Part shown: one piece after another, positions 1 through 13,929 of the stretch
How positions within the stretch are numbered: the stretch's first letter is position 1
How the letters are laid out: every line of letters begins with the position of its first letter
From: Diogma glabrata
Taxonomy: Eukaryota; Arthropoda; Insecta; Diptera; Cylindrotomidae
Direction of reading: 5' to 3'
Length of the DNA: 64,000 nucleotides
Assembly: GCA_963693315.1 (NCBI GenBank)
Contig: OY856186.1
Coordinates: 286,704,930-286,768,929 of the forward strand
Notes under the pieces: model-generated
What the model was told of the DNA's origin: nothing
What the model saw: the letters and a program-made list of their open reading frames with translations, nothing else
Database searches by the model: none
Position numbers and translations under genes: made by a program

Positions 1-155
1 TTAGATTCACAAATCAGCCCTGCAGATGGCGCTGCAGTCGGTATTGTCACTGAACTCCTCCTAACCGGCTGGACCGATTTGAATGAATTTTTTGTATGTG
101 TTTGGGTGACGTTCAGGATGGTTTAGATTCACAAATCAACCCGGCAGATGGCGCT
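1..155 (+). repeat. 35-bp direct repeat within the Helitron helicase remnant
   Basis: Positions 1-35 and 121-155 are nearly the same (two mismatches), each starting TTAGATTCACAAATCA and ending GCAGATGGCGCTGC. The copies are 120 bp apart, so a local duplication has altered the helicase reading frame here. Confidence 0.8.
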
Positions 156-785
156 GCTAATTATATTAATCATGCGTGGCTTCGTGAACGAGCTATTTTA
201 GCCGCAAAAAATATCGATGTTGACGCTATTAACTTCAAAATACAACAGTCATTACCCGGCAATGTGATATTGTTCAAATCGATCGACACTGTTACAGATC
301 CTGACGAAGCAGTCAACTATCCTGTTGAACTTTTTAATTCGCTGGATTTACCAGGAATGCCACCACATAACTTGCGATTAAAAATTGGCTCACCTATGAT
401 TTTGCTTCGGAATTTAACTCCACCTAAGCTATGCAACGGTACAAGATTAGTCATAAAAAACTTTGGGCAATGTTCTTGAAGCTACAATTTTGAACGGCTA
501 ATTTGAAGGTGGAGTTGTTCTTCTGCCACGAATCCAAATGATCCCTTCAGACTCACCCATTACGTTCAGACGTCTGCAATTTCCAATTCGCTGAAGTTTG
601 CCATGACTATTAATAAGTCACAAGGTCAAACAATGTCGATTTGTGGGTTGGATCTAGAAAATCCGGCCTTTTCACATGGCCAATTATATGTGGCGTGTTC
701 TCACGTTGGAAAACCATCAAATTTATTCATTTATACTCCTCAGGAATTGACTAAAAATATTGTTCATCAACTTGCATTAAGATAA
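1..785 (+). pseudogene. Helitron helicase C-terminal fragment (Pif1-like), decayed
   Basis: This is the C-terminal part of the SF1/Pif1-like helicase of a rolling-circle Helitron. The translation of 96-479 contains the usual run of a proline-rich LDLPGMPPHNLRLKIG block followed by PMILLRNL and CNGTRL. After a gap, 603-785 gives TINKSQGQT and YVACSHVGKPSNLFIYTP, which correspond to the last helicase motifs (V/VI region). Between them the coding sense continues in another frame (about 465-600) with a premature stop near 502, so at least two frameshifts and one stop separate the blocks. No Rep/HUH domain is in view, because the element runs off the left edge or is truncated. Family identification is strong and function is surely lost. 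Confidence 0.88.
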
Positions 786-979
786 AATTAAACAAACAAT
801 ATTGATTATAACGAATTGTTTTTAGAAAAATTGATGTTATTTCAAAATAAAGAATAATGAAATTATTATATTTTTTGTCTTTCATTTCATACTTTGTTTA
901 ATATCCTAATCGCTTGAAATATCATGCAGGACAACGTCTGTCGGAATGATGTCTCTGATAAGTATAAGTTCAATCCCGA

Positions 980-1009
980 CCCGACAATAATTAATTACCT
1001 ATTGTCGGG
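980..1009. other. Perfect 10-bp hairpin downstream of the Helitron fragment
   Basis: CCCGACAATA at 980-989 is exactly complementary to TATTGTCGGG at 1000-1009, with a 10-base loop. Helitrons carry a short hairpin near their 3' end, and this one lies about 200 bp beyond the helicase stop. However, no CTRR end follows within the usual dozen bases, so assignment as the Helitron terminus is only a guess. Confidence 0.45.
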
Positions 1010-1724
1010 AATATTACTTTCAACAATTACTTTAAGCTTAATCACTCACAAAACTCCAAAAAATTAATATTCCCTTAATGTTGTCTATATATGGCAATAT
1101 ATTGACTGTGTGTCAGATGTTAGTTTCGCATTGATTTGCAACAACCAATAATGACTACAATGACTCAGAATGTTGACTAAATAGAAATATTTCTCATCCT
1201 ATGAATTCACCCGTAGTTTAAAACAAAACTCCAAAATAAAATTTTAACTCTTTTTGAATCATGATCTTCTATTTATAAAAATTAATGTGTGTATGTTTAA
1301 AATTTGTAAATGTGTTTGTATTCATCTTCATCGAATGTATTGTTACTATTCTAACTGGCCTTGCTGACCATTGAATGACATCACGATTACAATTTTTTTG
1401 TAACTTTTTTAATAACCTACCATAAAGAAAGCGTATATTAAACGGCATGAACACTGTAAACATTTTTGAATCTATATTTGTTCCGTATAATGTTCAATAT
1501 AGAGACACACCTGAAACGTTACACCCCTTAAAACTTAATTGACCGCGTATTTTTATATATCCTTTGTTTTATATATAATACTAATTTTTATATTTTGCTG
1601 CTCAACTAGAGTGGTGATCCTTTTACATTCATATTTAAAAAAAATAGAAAATCATTTCTCATTACTACTCTTTGAAATTATTGCTACTACGCCAACAAAA
1701 TGTATACACACAAACTTTATTTAT
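1010..1724. other. No recognisable feature
   Basis: AT-rich sequence without a convincing ORF, TIR or tandem repeat. The short open frames here show no family resemblance. Confidence 0.6.
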
Positions 1725-2120
<396 letters not shown>

Positions 2121-3474
2121 AAACTGATTTAAATCAAATAAATCAGATTTTTTTGATTTTTTTTTAAAAAATCAGATTTTTATGCAACCCTGGTTCAGAG
2201 AGTGAATTTGTAAACGACAGCAGATCGTGCAGCATCAAAATATAAAGGATGGTTTTTCTATACCATTTTTTAGATCCCGGGCAGGCCGGGATTTAAAATT
2301 TATGAGTCACGTAGTCCCGGAATCCATAAAAGTTTGTTTGTTTTCCTTTATTTGTCTCAGAGAGAAAGAGTTACCCGACTAGCAATTTGTTCAGGTATGC
2401 CCTATTATGATCCCGGCCGGATCAGGGTGTAATAAAGTAAATAATAATAGGGCATTTGCATCCGGCCCCTATCAGTAATCATACTTGATTTCACTACTAT
2501 CGCGTGCCGTATTTGTCCTGATCCGGCCCAGATTTGGAAAACCTATCTCATCCCTAGTAGTAAATGCCGGACCACGAATGGATCAGAATCATATCTGATT
2601 TGCCAATTAAGGTTTGCCCTATTTGTCCTGATCTCAGCCCTATTTCATTTTAATAAATTTCATTTGATTAAAACTCACTAGAGTATTATCCACTTTAGAT
2701 ATACATAGTTTGCGAAATTTCACACATACATTATTCTTTAGTTATGCCTTCTCTGCGTTATGAATACATTTAGGTAAGTATAAAGTTAGAATATTTTTAT
2801 AAACATTTTTGTCTAATGTATGTAGTAGAAAATTATCTAATTTTTCTAATGTATGTTAAAGAAAATTCCCTATTTTAAATGATCCGGTCCTGGTCCGTTT
2901 ATAGTAGGACTGTATGATCCGGTTTGGATAGTTTGAGGCGTTACATTACTGATCAGGACCTGTTCAGTGTGCCTGATACGGTCCCTATCAGTAGTAGGGA
3001 AAGCCGTATCCAGTTCATATCGGATAATGCTAGTCGGGTATGTCTACCCATAGCCGTTTCATTTGATTCAAAATTGTGCAATTATTGCCAGTTTCTTTTA
3101 AATCTATAAGAAAAAAACCTACCACAAAAAATAATATAGTTTCTCCCTCCCTGTGACTGTATAAAAAAAATGAACAAAGAAAGATTAATGTTTAGGATAC
3201 GTTTTGGATTTTATTATAACCAACCAAACATATAATTTTTGCTATTTTCTAAAAATAGGTATACTCCAAGGACAGGTCCGAAAGGACGCTGTGTTCGATA
3301 ACTGTACAGGAAGTGTGTCAAAAAAATCATTAAGTGTGTCAAAATTCGCAAATTTTCATATTTTTGGCTTAAAAATCGTTCATTTTAAGTGATTAAGAGT
3401 AGGAACATTGAATTTGGAGAAATCTTGATGGTAGGGATTGGTATGTGAGATCAAAAACTAGATTATTGCATTAG
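2121..3474. other. GATCCGG-rich intergenic stretch; possible decayed TIR element
   Basis: Blocks resembling CCTGATCCGGCC recur in both orientations (about 2412, 2515, 2630, 2885, 2950). ACCCGACTAGCA at 2374-2385 is repeated inverted at about 3026-3037, so 2374-3037 may be a roughly 660-bp inverted-repeat element. No coding sequence was recognised. The rest is AT-rich, with a short T-run/AATCAGATT patch at 2125-2185. Confidence 0.35.
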
Positions 3475-3990
3475 AAGTTTGTCAAAAAAAATGTTGTCAA
3501 GTGTGTCAAAAGAAAGATTTTTATTTATTTTTTTACCAAATTTTTTGGAAAAAAAATAAAATTAATTGTTTGTATGACATGAAATTTTATTATTATTATA
3601 GAGAATTATGGTATTATAAGTTTGTCAAAAAAATGTTGTCAAGCGTGTCAAAAGAAAGATTTTTATTTATTTTTTTACCCATTTTTTGGAAAAAAATAAA
3701 ATTAATTATTTGTATGACATGAAATTTTATTATTATTATTGAGAATTATGGCATTATAAGTTTGTCAAAAAAATGTTGTCAAGCGTGTCAAAAGAAAGAT
3801 TTTTATTTATTTTTTTACCCATTTTTTGGAAAAAAATAAAATTAATTATATGTATGACATGAAATTTTACTATTATTATAGAGAATTATGGCATTATAAG
3901 TTTGTCAAAAAAATAATGTCAAGTGTGTCAAAAAATGATTTTATTTATTTTTTTAGCCAATTTTTTGGAAAAAAAAATTTTGCTATTTTT
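3475..3990 (+). repeat. Tandem repeat, about 141 bp x 4
   Basis: The phrase TTTGTCAAAAAAA followed by GTGTCAAAAGAAAGATTTTT recurs at about 3479, 3620, 3761 and 3900, giving a period near 141 bp. Copies 2 and 3 are almost identical. A looser run of GTGTCAAA phrases precedes it (3315-3345). Confidence 0.85.
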
Positions 3991-5190
3991 ATGACGTAAA
4001 TGTATTATGTAATTGAAAAGAAATTGGACATAGAAATTTTTTAAATTTGTCATAGTTTTTGAAATATTTTTGGAATTTCGAAAAAAATTTGTATTTTTGA
4101 TTTTGTAAGAATTTTTGCAATATTTTTAGAATTTTGGAAAAAGCTTTAATTTTTATTTTGTTATAATTTTTGCAATATTTTTAGAATTTTGAAAAAAAAT
4201 AGAATTTATATATTTTTAGAATTATGAAAAATGTTTCAATTTTTGATTTTGTAAGAATTTTTGGAATATATTTAGAATTTTGAAAAATTTTGAATTTTTG
4301 ATTTTATTATAATTTCTAAAAAAAGTTACAATTTTTGCAATATTTTTTGCAATATTTTTAGAATTTTGGAAAAAGTTTTAATATTTGATTTTGTTATAAT
4401 TTTTGCAATATTTTTAGAATTTTGGAAAAAAATAGAATTTATATGTATTTTTAGAATTTTGAAAGATTCAATTTTTGATTTTGTAAAAATTTTTGGAATA
4501 TTTTAAGAATTTTGAAAAATTTTTGATTTTGTTATAATTTTTGGAATTTTGAAAAAAGTTTCAATTTTTGATATTGTTATAATTTTTGCAATATTTTTAG
4601 AATTTTGGAAAAAGTTTGAATTTATGAATTTTTAAAGAGATTTTTAGTTTAGGAAAAGTTTAAATATTTGATTTTGTTCTAATTTTGGGAATATTACGTA
4701 AATTTAATTGAACATGGAAATTTTTGAATTTGTTATAGTTTTTGAAATTTTTTTTAAATTTTGAAAAAAATTTGTATTTTTGATTTTGTAATAATTTTTG
4801 CAAAATTTTAAGATTTTGAAAAAAGTTTTAATATTTGATTATGTTATAAGTTTTGCAATATTTTTAGAATTTTGGAAAAAAATAGAATTTGTGAATTTTT
4901 TATATATATATATATATATATTTTTAGAATTTTGAAAAAAGTTTTCATTTTGTAAAAATTTTTGTAAAAATTTTTGGAATTCTTTTAGAATTTTGAAAAA
5001 TTTAAAATTTTTGGTTTTATTGTAATCTGGAATTTTGAAAAAAGTTTCAATTTTTGATATTGTTATAATTTTTGCTATATTTTTAGAATTTGGGAAAAAG
5101 TTTGAATTTTTGATTTTATTTAATTTTTACAATATTTTTGGAATTTTGAGAGAAATATGAATTTGTGATTTTGTAATATTTTCTCGAAAC
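3990..5190 (+). repeat. Degenerate AT-rich tandem repeat
   Basis: About 1.2 kb built from variants of AATTTTTGATTTTGTTATAA, TTTTTGCAATATTTTTAGAA and TTTTGGAAAAA, with irregular spacing of about 50-60 bp and one short (TA)n at about 4901-4920. No ORF of substance. It appears to be an old, diverged tandem array adjoining the left end of the foldback structure. Confidence 0.7.
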
Positions 5191-5514
5191 GCTAAACATA
5201 TCAAAATATTTACAATATAGCTGACCAAATCTAAAAACAATGTCCTCATAAAAGTTTTTTGCCGAAAACTATATCAAAATCCTTAACCCAGACCGAAGTC
5301 TTGATATCTCAGAGCTTAAGATTTCAGCCCCTCCATATTTTTAAAGTTATGTTCTCTCTATATTTATATATACTCTAAGGTAGGCATTTAGGCCAGGAAA
5401 AATAGTATTTTAGCAACAAAAAAATTCGTTACAGCAAACTGACAGCGGGATATTGTAGAACACGATATTGTAAAAGAGGGAAACATAAATCGAACCAGCA
5501 GCTGCTATCCGGGG

Positions 5515-7660
5515 GAGAATGGGGAGGGTTTTTAGGGGTTGAGAAAGGTTTTTCGTGATTTCTGACTAAACCGTGCATCCTATCAAAAAGAGTTATATGT
5601 AAAAGTTGTAGGGAATAAAAAGATCTACACTTTTTGTACGGACCATTTTTACCCTCACCTCAACATTTTTCGAAAAAAAAGCGAAAAACCGATTTTTTTC
5701 TTTTTTCTTGTTTTCTTTTACAAAAAAAATTTTATGAAGTTCAAATTTGGAAAAAGATACCTCCATTTATTGGAAAAAGGCAGCAATTTTTTCGGAGGGA
5801 AATATTTAGACGTTGTTGTTAAAATTAATTTTTTTGAAAAAAAAAAACCAAATTTTTAACTGCGATTCCTCTTAAAACTACCTCTCCTAAAGAGTTCAGT
5901 TTTGACTCATTTACTCGTTCTTACGTTTATTTTTGATAAATGGTAAAAAAAGTATAAATCTATGGACAAAAAGGCGGGAAAATTGAAAAAACCGAAAAAA
6001 TTGCTTTTTCGTGGTAATTTGCATATTTATCGTTGAATAATTGTTACTTATTATTACGTAAACAACAACGATCATTCGGAAATACATTTATGAATAATTA
6101 GATGCTTTCGTTTTCGAACTTGATAAAAATTGTTCGAAGAAATAATCAACAATTAGAATTTCAGTCGTACTAAAAATCTTAAAAATTAAATATCTCAAGA
6201 ACACGAGTATTAGCCTCTTTGTAAATTTGTAATATTTTAGAGTAAAAATAGAACTGTTTTTATAAAAAAAAATAAATTAAATTTCAATTGATCTTCAACC
6301 CAAGCGCCAACTTTAAAAAAGTTTTTTAATATTTTAATTTAAAAATTAATTACAAAAACAATTAATTATTTTTTTTTTCAAACGATTAACTAATCACCTA
6401 CAAAAAAAAAAAAGTTTGATAAAATTGGTAAAGCCGTTCTTGAGCAATTTGATTTCGAAAGTACGTGGGATTGGCAGAATTTTCATTTTTCTAAAATATT
6501 TAATGCTTATTTTAGTTTATAATATATGATATGATATATTTTAATTTAATATGAATTTTTTATTGTAATTGAAAGGAAAATTCACTATCTATTTGATAAA
6601 TTTCAGCAAAATCTGCAACTGGCATATTTTTGCTAACAAATATTCGAATTGGTTTTTATCGTCGAACAAAACGTCTGTCTGTAATTTGAGTATGTTTTGG
6701 GTAAAATATTAAACCTTCAGAAAACCCAAGAAAGCTTATTTAGTACCTTCTTTAAACCTCATTTAGTACCTTCTAAACCCAAAATAAGTTTAATAGAATC
6801 AGTAAACTTGGGTTTAGTGTATGGCACAAAGTACAAAAAAAATCAACCTATATTCAAATGTGTTTTTCTCAAAAACAAAAAATAACAATTGTCCTTATAG
6901 GTTTAGTATGTTTTAAGTAAATAACAAATCTGTAAAATATAAAAAACATGAAAGAAAACTAAAAGGTACTTTTTGAGATCGCCATGTTTGAAGAATAAAA
7001 TTTACTTTTTTGTTACCTAAATAAACTAAAAGTAACGAAAGCATATAATTATTCATTAATTTATTTTCAAATGATCGTCGTTTACGTTTATCATTAAAAA
7101 TTTAAATGATTTTATTAATTAATAACGATTATTCAACGATAAATATGCAAATTACCACGAAAAAAAAGCGATTTTCTCGGTTTTTTCAATTTTCCCGCCT
7201 TTTTTTCCATAACAGTGTACCATTTTTTTACCACTTATCAAAAATAAACGTAAGAACGAGTAAATGAGTCAAAACTGAACTCATTAGGAGGCGTAGTTTT
7301 AAGAGGAATCGCAGTTAAAAATTAGGTTTTTTTTTCAAAAAAATTAATTTTAACAACAACGTCTAAATATTTCCCTCCGAAAAAATTGCTGCCTTTTTCC
7401 AATAAATGGAGGTATCTTGTTCCAAAATTTGAACTTCATAAAATTTTTTTGTAAAAGAAAACAAGAAAAAAGAAAAAAATCGGTTTTTCGCATTTTTTTC
7501 GAAAAATGTTGAGGTGAGGGTAAAAATGGTCCGTACAAAAAGTGTAGATCTTTTTATTCCCTACAACTTTTACATATAACTCTTTTTGATAGGATGCACG
7601 GTTTAGTTAGAAATCACGAAAAAACCCTTTCAACCCCTAAAAACCCTCCCCATTCTCATG
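5515..7660. mobile_element. Nested 2.1-kb inverted-repeat element
   Basis: The arms 5515-6115 and 7037-7660 are inverted copies of about 600 bp, with outer ends GAATGGGGAGGGTTTTTAGG and its complement. The right arm of the larger foldback lacks this segment: there GAGAATGG is followed directly by the sequence found at 7866 on the left. This indicates insertion into the left arm. The roughly 920-bp centre (6116-7036) holds no recognised gene. The small open frames at 5634 and 7350 are the same non-coding sequence read on opposite strands. Confidence 0.75.
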
Positions 7661-8815
7661 TATGTGAAGTTAGCCCGTTTTTCATCCCGTAAAAATGCGA
7701 TGGCAACACTATAAATTGATATCATGACACTTTCAACTGTCAGCCCAAAAATTATACACTCAGCCCAGAAAAATAACTATCGCGACAGTTTTGTGTGAAA
7801 TTAACTTATGAAGTTAACTATTAATTAATGAAGGTTTAATTAATATAACGAGATTTTTGCAAAATTTTTTACCTTTGTAAAGTTAGCCCGTAATTCTATC
7901 CCGTAAAACAAGGAAAGTTTCATATGGTAATAATATTAGAAAACTTTATGCTATCATGATAGTTTATTTGAGTTTTATTACGAAACAATGCTATTTTACT
8001 TATTTATTAATTAAATTCAATTTTCAGTTAAAACTAATTTTTATTCAAATAACCTATTATAAAATAATTCCTCTAAAAATCTGCAACAAAACAATAACAT
8101 CAACTACTTCAATTAATTTTGTTTTTACTATATGCTACTCTCAGCCCGTTTTTTTCTGTCACGACAGTCGACAGTGAAGTTAGCCCGTAATTTTATCCAT
8201 TGAAACAAGGAGAGTTTTATGTGGTAATAATTTTAGAAAATTTTATGCTATCATTATAGTTTATTTGGGTTTTATTGGAAAACAATGCTATTTACTTATT
8301 CATTAATTAAATTCAATTGTCAGTGAAGTTAGCCCAGAGTTCAATCACCGTAATAGAATCCCTGTGGTAACTGCACAATATGGGTAAAGGATCAAGAATA
8401 TAAAATTTGATTTTTTCATTATCCGATTTCTGCGGAAAGCGGTTAAATCTAGATTATTTCTCAAAACTTTGGAGTAAATTGTCATTTTTGAGAATTTTTC
8501 AGTGTAGCGATACAGACGCAAGTAGACTGAAAACTAGTTGCTGGCCGGAAACTGTGGTACCTGCAAAAAACAGGTAAAGGTTCAATAATGTGTTATTTGA
8601 TTTTTCTATTACCAAATATCTGCTCCGAAATTAGAATCAATTCTCCGAACTTTGGAGTTAAATCTAGAATTGTCATTTTTGAGAATTTTTCAGTGCAGCG
8701 ATACAGACGCTTTTAGGCTACAAACTAGTTGCTGGCCGAGAACTGTGGTACCTGCAGTAAAAATGCAAAGGTTTCATTATATGTAATATGATTTTTTCAT
8801 TCCCAAATAACTGAT
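7661..8815 (+). repeat. Left inner arm of the foldback, with GAAGTTAGCCCG repeats
   Basis: Contains GAAGTTAGCCCG or close variants at about 7668, 7878, 8175 and 8324, each followed by a phrase like TAATTCTATCCCGTAAAACA. 7870-8815 is the inverted partner of 25,468-26,412 and reaches into the first two, divergent, satellite monomers. Repeated subterminal motifs of this kind are commonly transposase-binding sites; that role is inferred. 7661-7869 has no counterpart on the right. Confidence 0.75.
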
Positions 8816-11030
8816 GTTAATTCTCCGAACTTTGTTGTAAATTGTCATTTTTGAGAATTTTTCATTGTAGCGATACAGACGCTTTTGGGCTACAAACTAG
8901 TTGCTGGCCGGGAACTGTGGTACACGTACAAAAAATGCAAAGGTTTATAAATATGTAATATGATGTTTATATTCCCAAAAAACTGCTGTGAAATCTGAAT
9001 AAATTCTCTGAACTTTGGAGTAAATTGTGATTTTAGAGAATTTTCCATTGTAGCGACACAGACGCTTTTAACCTACAAGCTGGTTGCTGGCCGGGAACTG
9101 TGGTACCCGCATGAAAAATTCGAAGGTTCAATTATATGTAATAAGATTGTTTTATCCCGAATATCTGCTGTGAAATCAGAATAAATTCTCCGAACTTTGG
9201 AGTAATTTGTCATTTTTGAGAATTTTTCATTGTAGCGATACAGACACTTTTGGGCTATAAACTGGTTGCTGGCCGGGGATTGTGGTACCTGCACTAAAAA
9301 TGCAGAGATTCAATTATATATAATATGATTTTTTTAGTCCAAAATAACTGCTGTGAAATCTGAATAAATTCTCCGAACTTTGGAGTAAATTGTCATTTTT
9401 GAGAATTTTTCATTGTAGCGATACAGACGTTTTTGGGCTACAAACAAGTTGCTGGCCGGGAACTGTGGTACCCGCACACAAAACGCGAAGGTTTATTCAT
9501 ATGTTATATGATATTTTCATTCCCAAGAAACTGCTGTGAAATCTGAATAAATTCTCCCAACTTTGGGGTAAATTGTCATTTTTGAGAATTTTTCATTGTA
9601 GCAATACAGACGCTTTTAGCCTAAAACTAGTTGCTGGCCGGGAACTATGGTACAGGCACACAAAATGTAAAGGTTAAATTGTATGTTATATGATTATTTC
9701 ATGCCCGAAAAACTGCTGTGAAATCTGAATAAATCCTCCAAACTTTGGAGTAAACAGTCATTTTTGAGAATTTTTCATTGTAGCAATACAGACGCTTTTT
9801 ACCTACAAACTGGTTGTTGGCCGGGAGCTGAGGTACACGCACAAAAATTTCGAAGGTTCAGTTATATGTAATATGATTTTTTCATTCCCAAAAAACTGCT
9901 GTAAAGTTTGAATAAATTCTCCAAACTTTGGAGTAAATTTTCGTTTTTGAGAATTTTTCATTGTAGCGATACAGACGCTTTTGGGCTACAAACTAGTTGC
10001 TGGCCGAAAACTGTGGTACACGCACAAAAACTGTGAAGGTTCAATTGTATGTAATATGATTTTTTCATTTCCAAAAAACTGCTGTGAAATCTGAATAAAT
10101 TCTCCAAACTTTGGAGTAAATTGTCATTTTTGAGAATTTTTCATTGTAGCAATACAGACGCTTTTAACCTACAAACTAGTTGTTGGCCGGGAACTGTGGT
10201 ACCTGCAACGGAAATGCAAAGGTTTATTTATATGTAATATGAATTTTTCGTTCCTAAATAACTGCTGTGAAATCTGAATAAATTCTCCGAACTTTTTAGT
10301 AAATTGTCATTTTTGAGAATTTTTCATTGTAGCGATACAGACGCTTTTAGCCTGAAAACTAGTTGCTGGCCGGGAACTGTGGTACACGCACACAAAATGC
10401 GCAAGTTCAGTTGTATGTAATATGATTTTTTCATTCCCAAAAAACTGCTGTGAAATCTGAATAAATTCTCCGAACTTTGTTGTAAATTGTCATTTTTGAG
10501 AATTTTTCATTGTAGCGATACAGACGCTTTTGGGCTACAAACTAGTTGCTGGCCGGGAAATGTGGTATCTGCACGATAAATGCAAAGGTTAAATGATATG
10601 TAATATGATTTTTTCATTCCCAAAAAACTGCTGTGAAATCAGAATAAATTCTCCCAACTTTGGAGTAAATTGTCATTTTTGAGAATTTTTCAATGTAGCG
10701 ATACAGACTTTCTTGGCCTACAAACTAGTTGCTGGCCGGGAATTGTGGTACACGCACAACAAATGCAAAGGTTTATAAATATGTAATATGATTGTTTTAT
10801 TCCCAAAAAACTGCTGTGAAATCTGAATAAATTCTCCCAACTTTGGGGTAAATTGTGATTTTTGAGAATTTTTCATTGTAGCGACACAGACGGACGCTTT
10901 TGGGCTGCAAACTAGTTCTTGTCCGGAAATTGAGGTAACCGTATGAAAAATTCGAAGATTCAATTATATGTAATAAAATTTTTTTATTCCCAAATATCTG
11001 CTGTAAAATCAGAATGAATTCTCCGAACTT

Positions 11031-12885
11031 TGGAGTAAATTGTCATTTTTGAGAATTTTTCATTGTAGCGATACAGACGCTTTTAGCTTACAAACTAGTT
11101 GTTGGCCGGAAACTGTGGTACACGCACACAATATGCGAAAGTTCAATTGTATGTAATAAAATTTTTTCATGCCCAAAAAAACTGCTGTGAAATCTGAATA
11201 AATTATCCAAACTTTGAAGTAAATTGTCATTTTTGAGAATTTTTCATTGTAGCGATACAGACGCTTTTGGGCTACAAACAAGTTGCTGGCCGGGAACTAA
11301 AGTATACGCACAAAAATGAGAAAGTTCAATTGTATGTAATATGATTTTTTTATTCCCAAAAAACTGCTGTGAAATATGAATAAAATCTCCGAACTTTGGA
11401 GTAAATTGTCATTTTTGAGAATTTTTTATTGTAGCGATACAGACGCTTTTAGCCTACAAACTAGTTGCTGGCCGGGAACTGTGGTACCCGCATAAAAAAT
11501 TCGAAGGTTCAATTATATGTAATAAGATTGTTTTATTCCCAAATATCTGCTGTGAAATCAGAATAAATTCTCCGAACTTTAGTGTAAATTGTCATTTTTG
11601 AGAATTTTTGTTTTTGCGATACTGACGCTTTTGGGCTACAAACTGATTGCTGGCCAGGAATTGTGGTACCTGCACTAAAAATGCAAAGATACAATTATGT
11701 TTAATATGATGTTTTTATTCCCAAATAACTGCTGTGAAATTTGAATAAATTCTCCGAACTTTTGAGTAAATTGTCATTTTTGAGAATTTTATATTGTAGC
11801 GATACAGACGCTTTTAGCCTACAAACTAGTTGCTGGCCGGATACTGTGGTACATGCACAAAGAATGCGAAAGTTCAATTGTATGTAATATTATTTTTTCA
11901 TTCCCAAAAAATTGCTGTGAAATCTGAATAAATTCTCCAAACTTTGGAGTAAATTGTCATTTTTGAGAATTTTTCATTGTAGCGATACAGACGCTTTTAG
12001 CTTACAAACTAGTTGTTGGCCGGAAACTGTGGTACACGCACACAATATGCGAAAGTTCAATTGTATGTAATAAAATTTTTTCATGCCCAAAAAAACTGCT
12101 GTGAAATCTGAATAAATTATCCAAACTTTGAAGTAAATTGTCATTTTTGAGAATTTTTCATTGTAGCGATACAGACGCTTTTGGGCTACAAACAAGTTGC
12201 TGGCCGGGAACTAAAGTATACGCACAAAAATGAGAAAGTTCAATTGTATGTTATATGATTTTTTTATTCCCAAAAAACTACTGTGAAATCTGAATAAATT
12301 CTCCGAACTTTGGAGTAAATTGTCATTTTTGAGAATTTTTTATTGTAGCGATACAGACGCTTTTAGCCTGAAAACTAGTTGCTGGCCGGGAACTGTGGTA
12401 CCCGCATAAAAAATTCGAAGGTTCAATTATATGTAATAAGATTGTTTTATTCCCAAATATCTGCTGTGAAATCAGAATAAATTCTCCGAACTTTAGTGTA
12501 AATTGTCATTTTTGAGAATTTTTGTTTTTGCGATACTGACGCTTTTGGGCTACAAACTGATTGCTGGCCAGGAATTGTGGTACCTGCACTAAAAATGCAA
12601 AGATACAATTATGTTTAATATGATGTTTTTATTCCCAAATAACTGCTGTGAAATTTGAATAAATTCTCCGAACTTTTGAGTAAATTGTCATTTTTGAGAA
12701 TTTTATATTGTAGCGATACAGACGCTTTTAGCCTACAAACTAGTTGCTGGCCGGATACTGTGGTACATGCACAAAGAATGCGAAAGTTCAATTGTATGTG
12801 ATATTATTTTTTCATTCCCAAAAAATTGCTATGAAATCTGAATAAATTCTCCAAACTTTGGAGTAAATTGTCATTTTTGAGAATT
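11031..12885 (+). repeat. Higher-order duplication: 5-monomer block repeated at 914 bp
   Basis: About 11,031-11,950 and 11,950-12,885 are nearly identical, including rare variants such as a TTTTTGCGATACTG monomer and a TTATATTGTAGCG monomer at the same offset. The two blocks differ at a handful of bases, so the duplication is recent compared with neighbouring monomers, which differ much more. Confidence 0.85.
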
Positions 12886-13929
12886 TTTTATTGTAGCGAT
12901 GCAGACGCTTTTAGCCTGAAAACTAGTAGCTGGCCGGGAACTGTGCTACACGCACAAAAAATGCGAAGGTTTAATTGTATCTAATAAAAGTTTTTCATTC
13001 CCAAAAAACTGCTGTGAAATCTGAATAGTTTCTCCGAACTTTGGAGTAAATTGTCATTTTTGAGAATTTTTTATTGTAGCAATACAGACGCTTTTGGGCT
13101 ACAAACTAGTTGCTGGCCGGGAACTAAGGTACATGCACAAAAATTGCAAAGGTTTAGTTGTATGTAATATGGTTTTTTTATTCCCAAAACACTGCTGTGA
13201 AATTTAAATAAATTCTCCGAGCTTTGGAGTAAATTGTCATTTTTGAGAATTTTTCAGTGTAGCGATACAGACGCTTTTGGGCTATCAACTGGTTGTTGGC
13301 CGGGAAATGTGGTACCTGCACTAAAAATGCATAGATCCAATTATATGTAATAAGATTTTTTCATTCCCAAATAACTGCTGTGAAATCTGAATAAATTCTT
13401 CCAACTTTGGAGTAAATTGTCATTTTTGAGAATTTTTCATTGTAGCGATACAGACGCTTTTGGGCTACAAAGCAGTTGCTGGCTTCGAAATGTGGTACAC
13501 GCACTGAATATGCTAAAATTCAATTGTATGTAATATGATTTTTTCATTTCCAAAAAACTGCTGTGAAATCAGAATAAATTCTCCGAACTTTGGAGTAAAT
13601 TGTCATTTTTGAGAATTTTTCATTGTAGCGATACAGACGCTTTTGGGCTACAAACTGGTTGCTGGCCGGGAACTATGGTAAACGCACAAAAAATGCGAAA
13701 GTTTCGTTGTATGTAATATGATTTTTTCGTTCCCAAATAACTGCTGTGAAATCTGAATAAATTCTCTGAACTTTGGAGTAAATTGTCATTTTTGAGAATT
13801 TTTTACTGTGGCGATACAGACGTTTTTAGGCTACAACAAGTTGCTGGCCGGGAAATGTGGTGCACGCACAAAAAATGAGAAAGTTCAATTAAATGTTATA
13901 TGATTTTTTCATTCCCAAAAAACTGCTGT

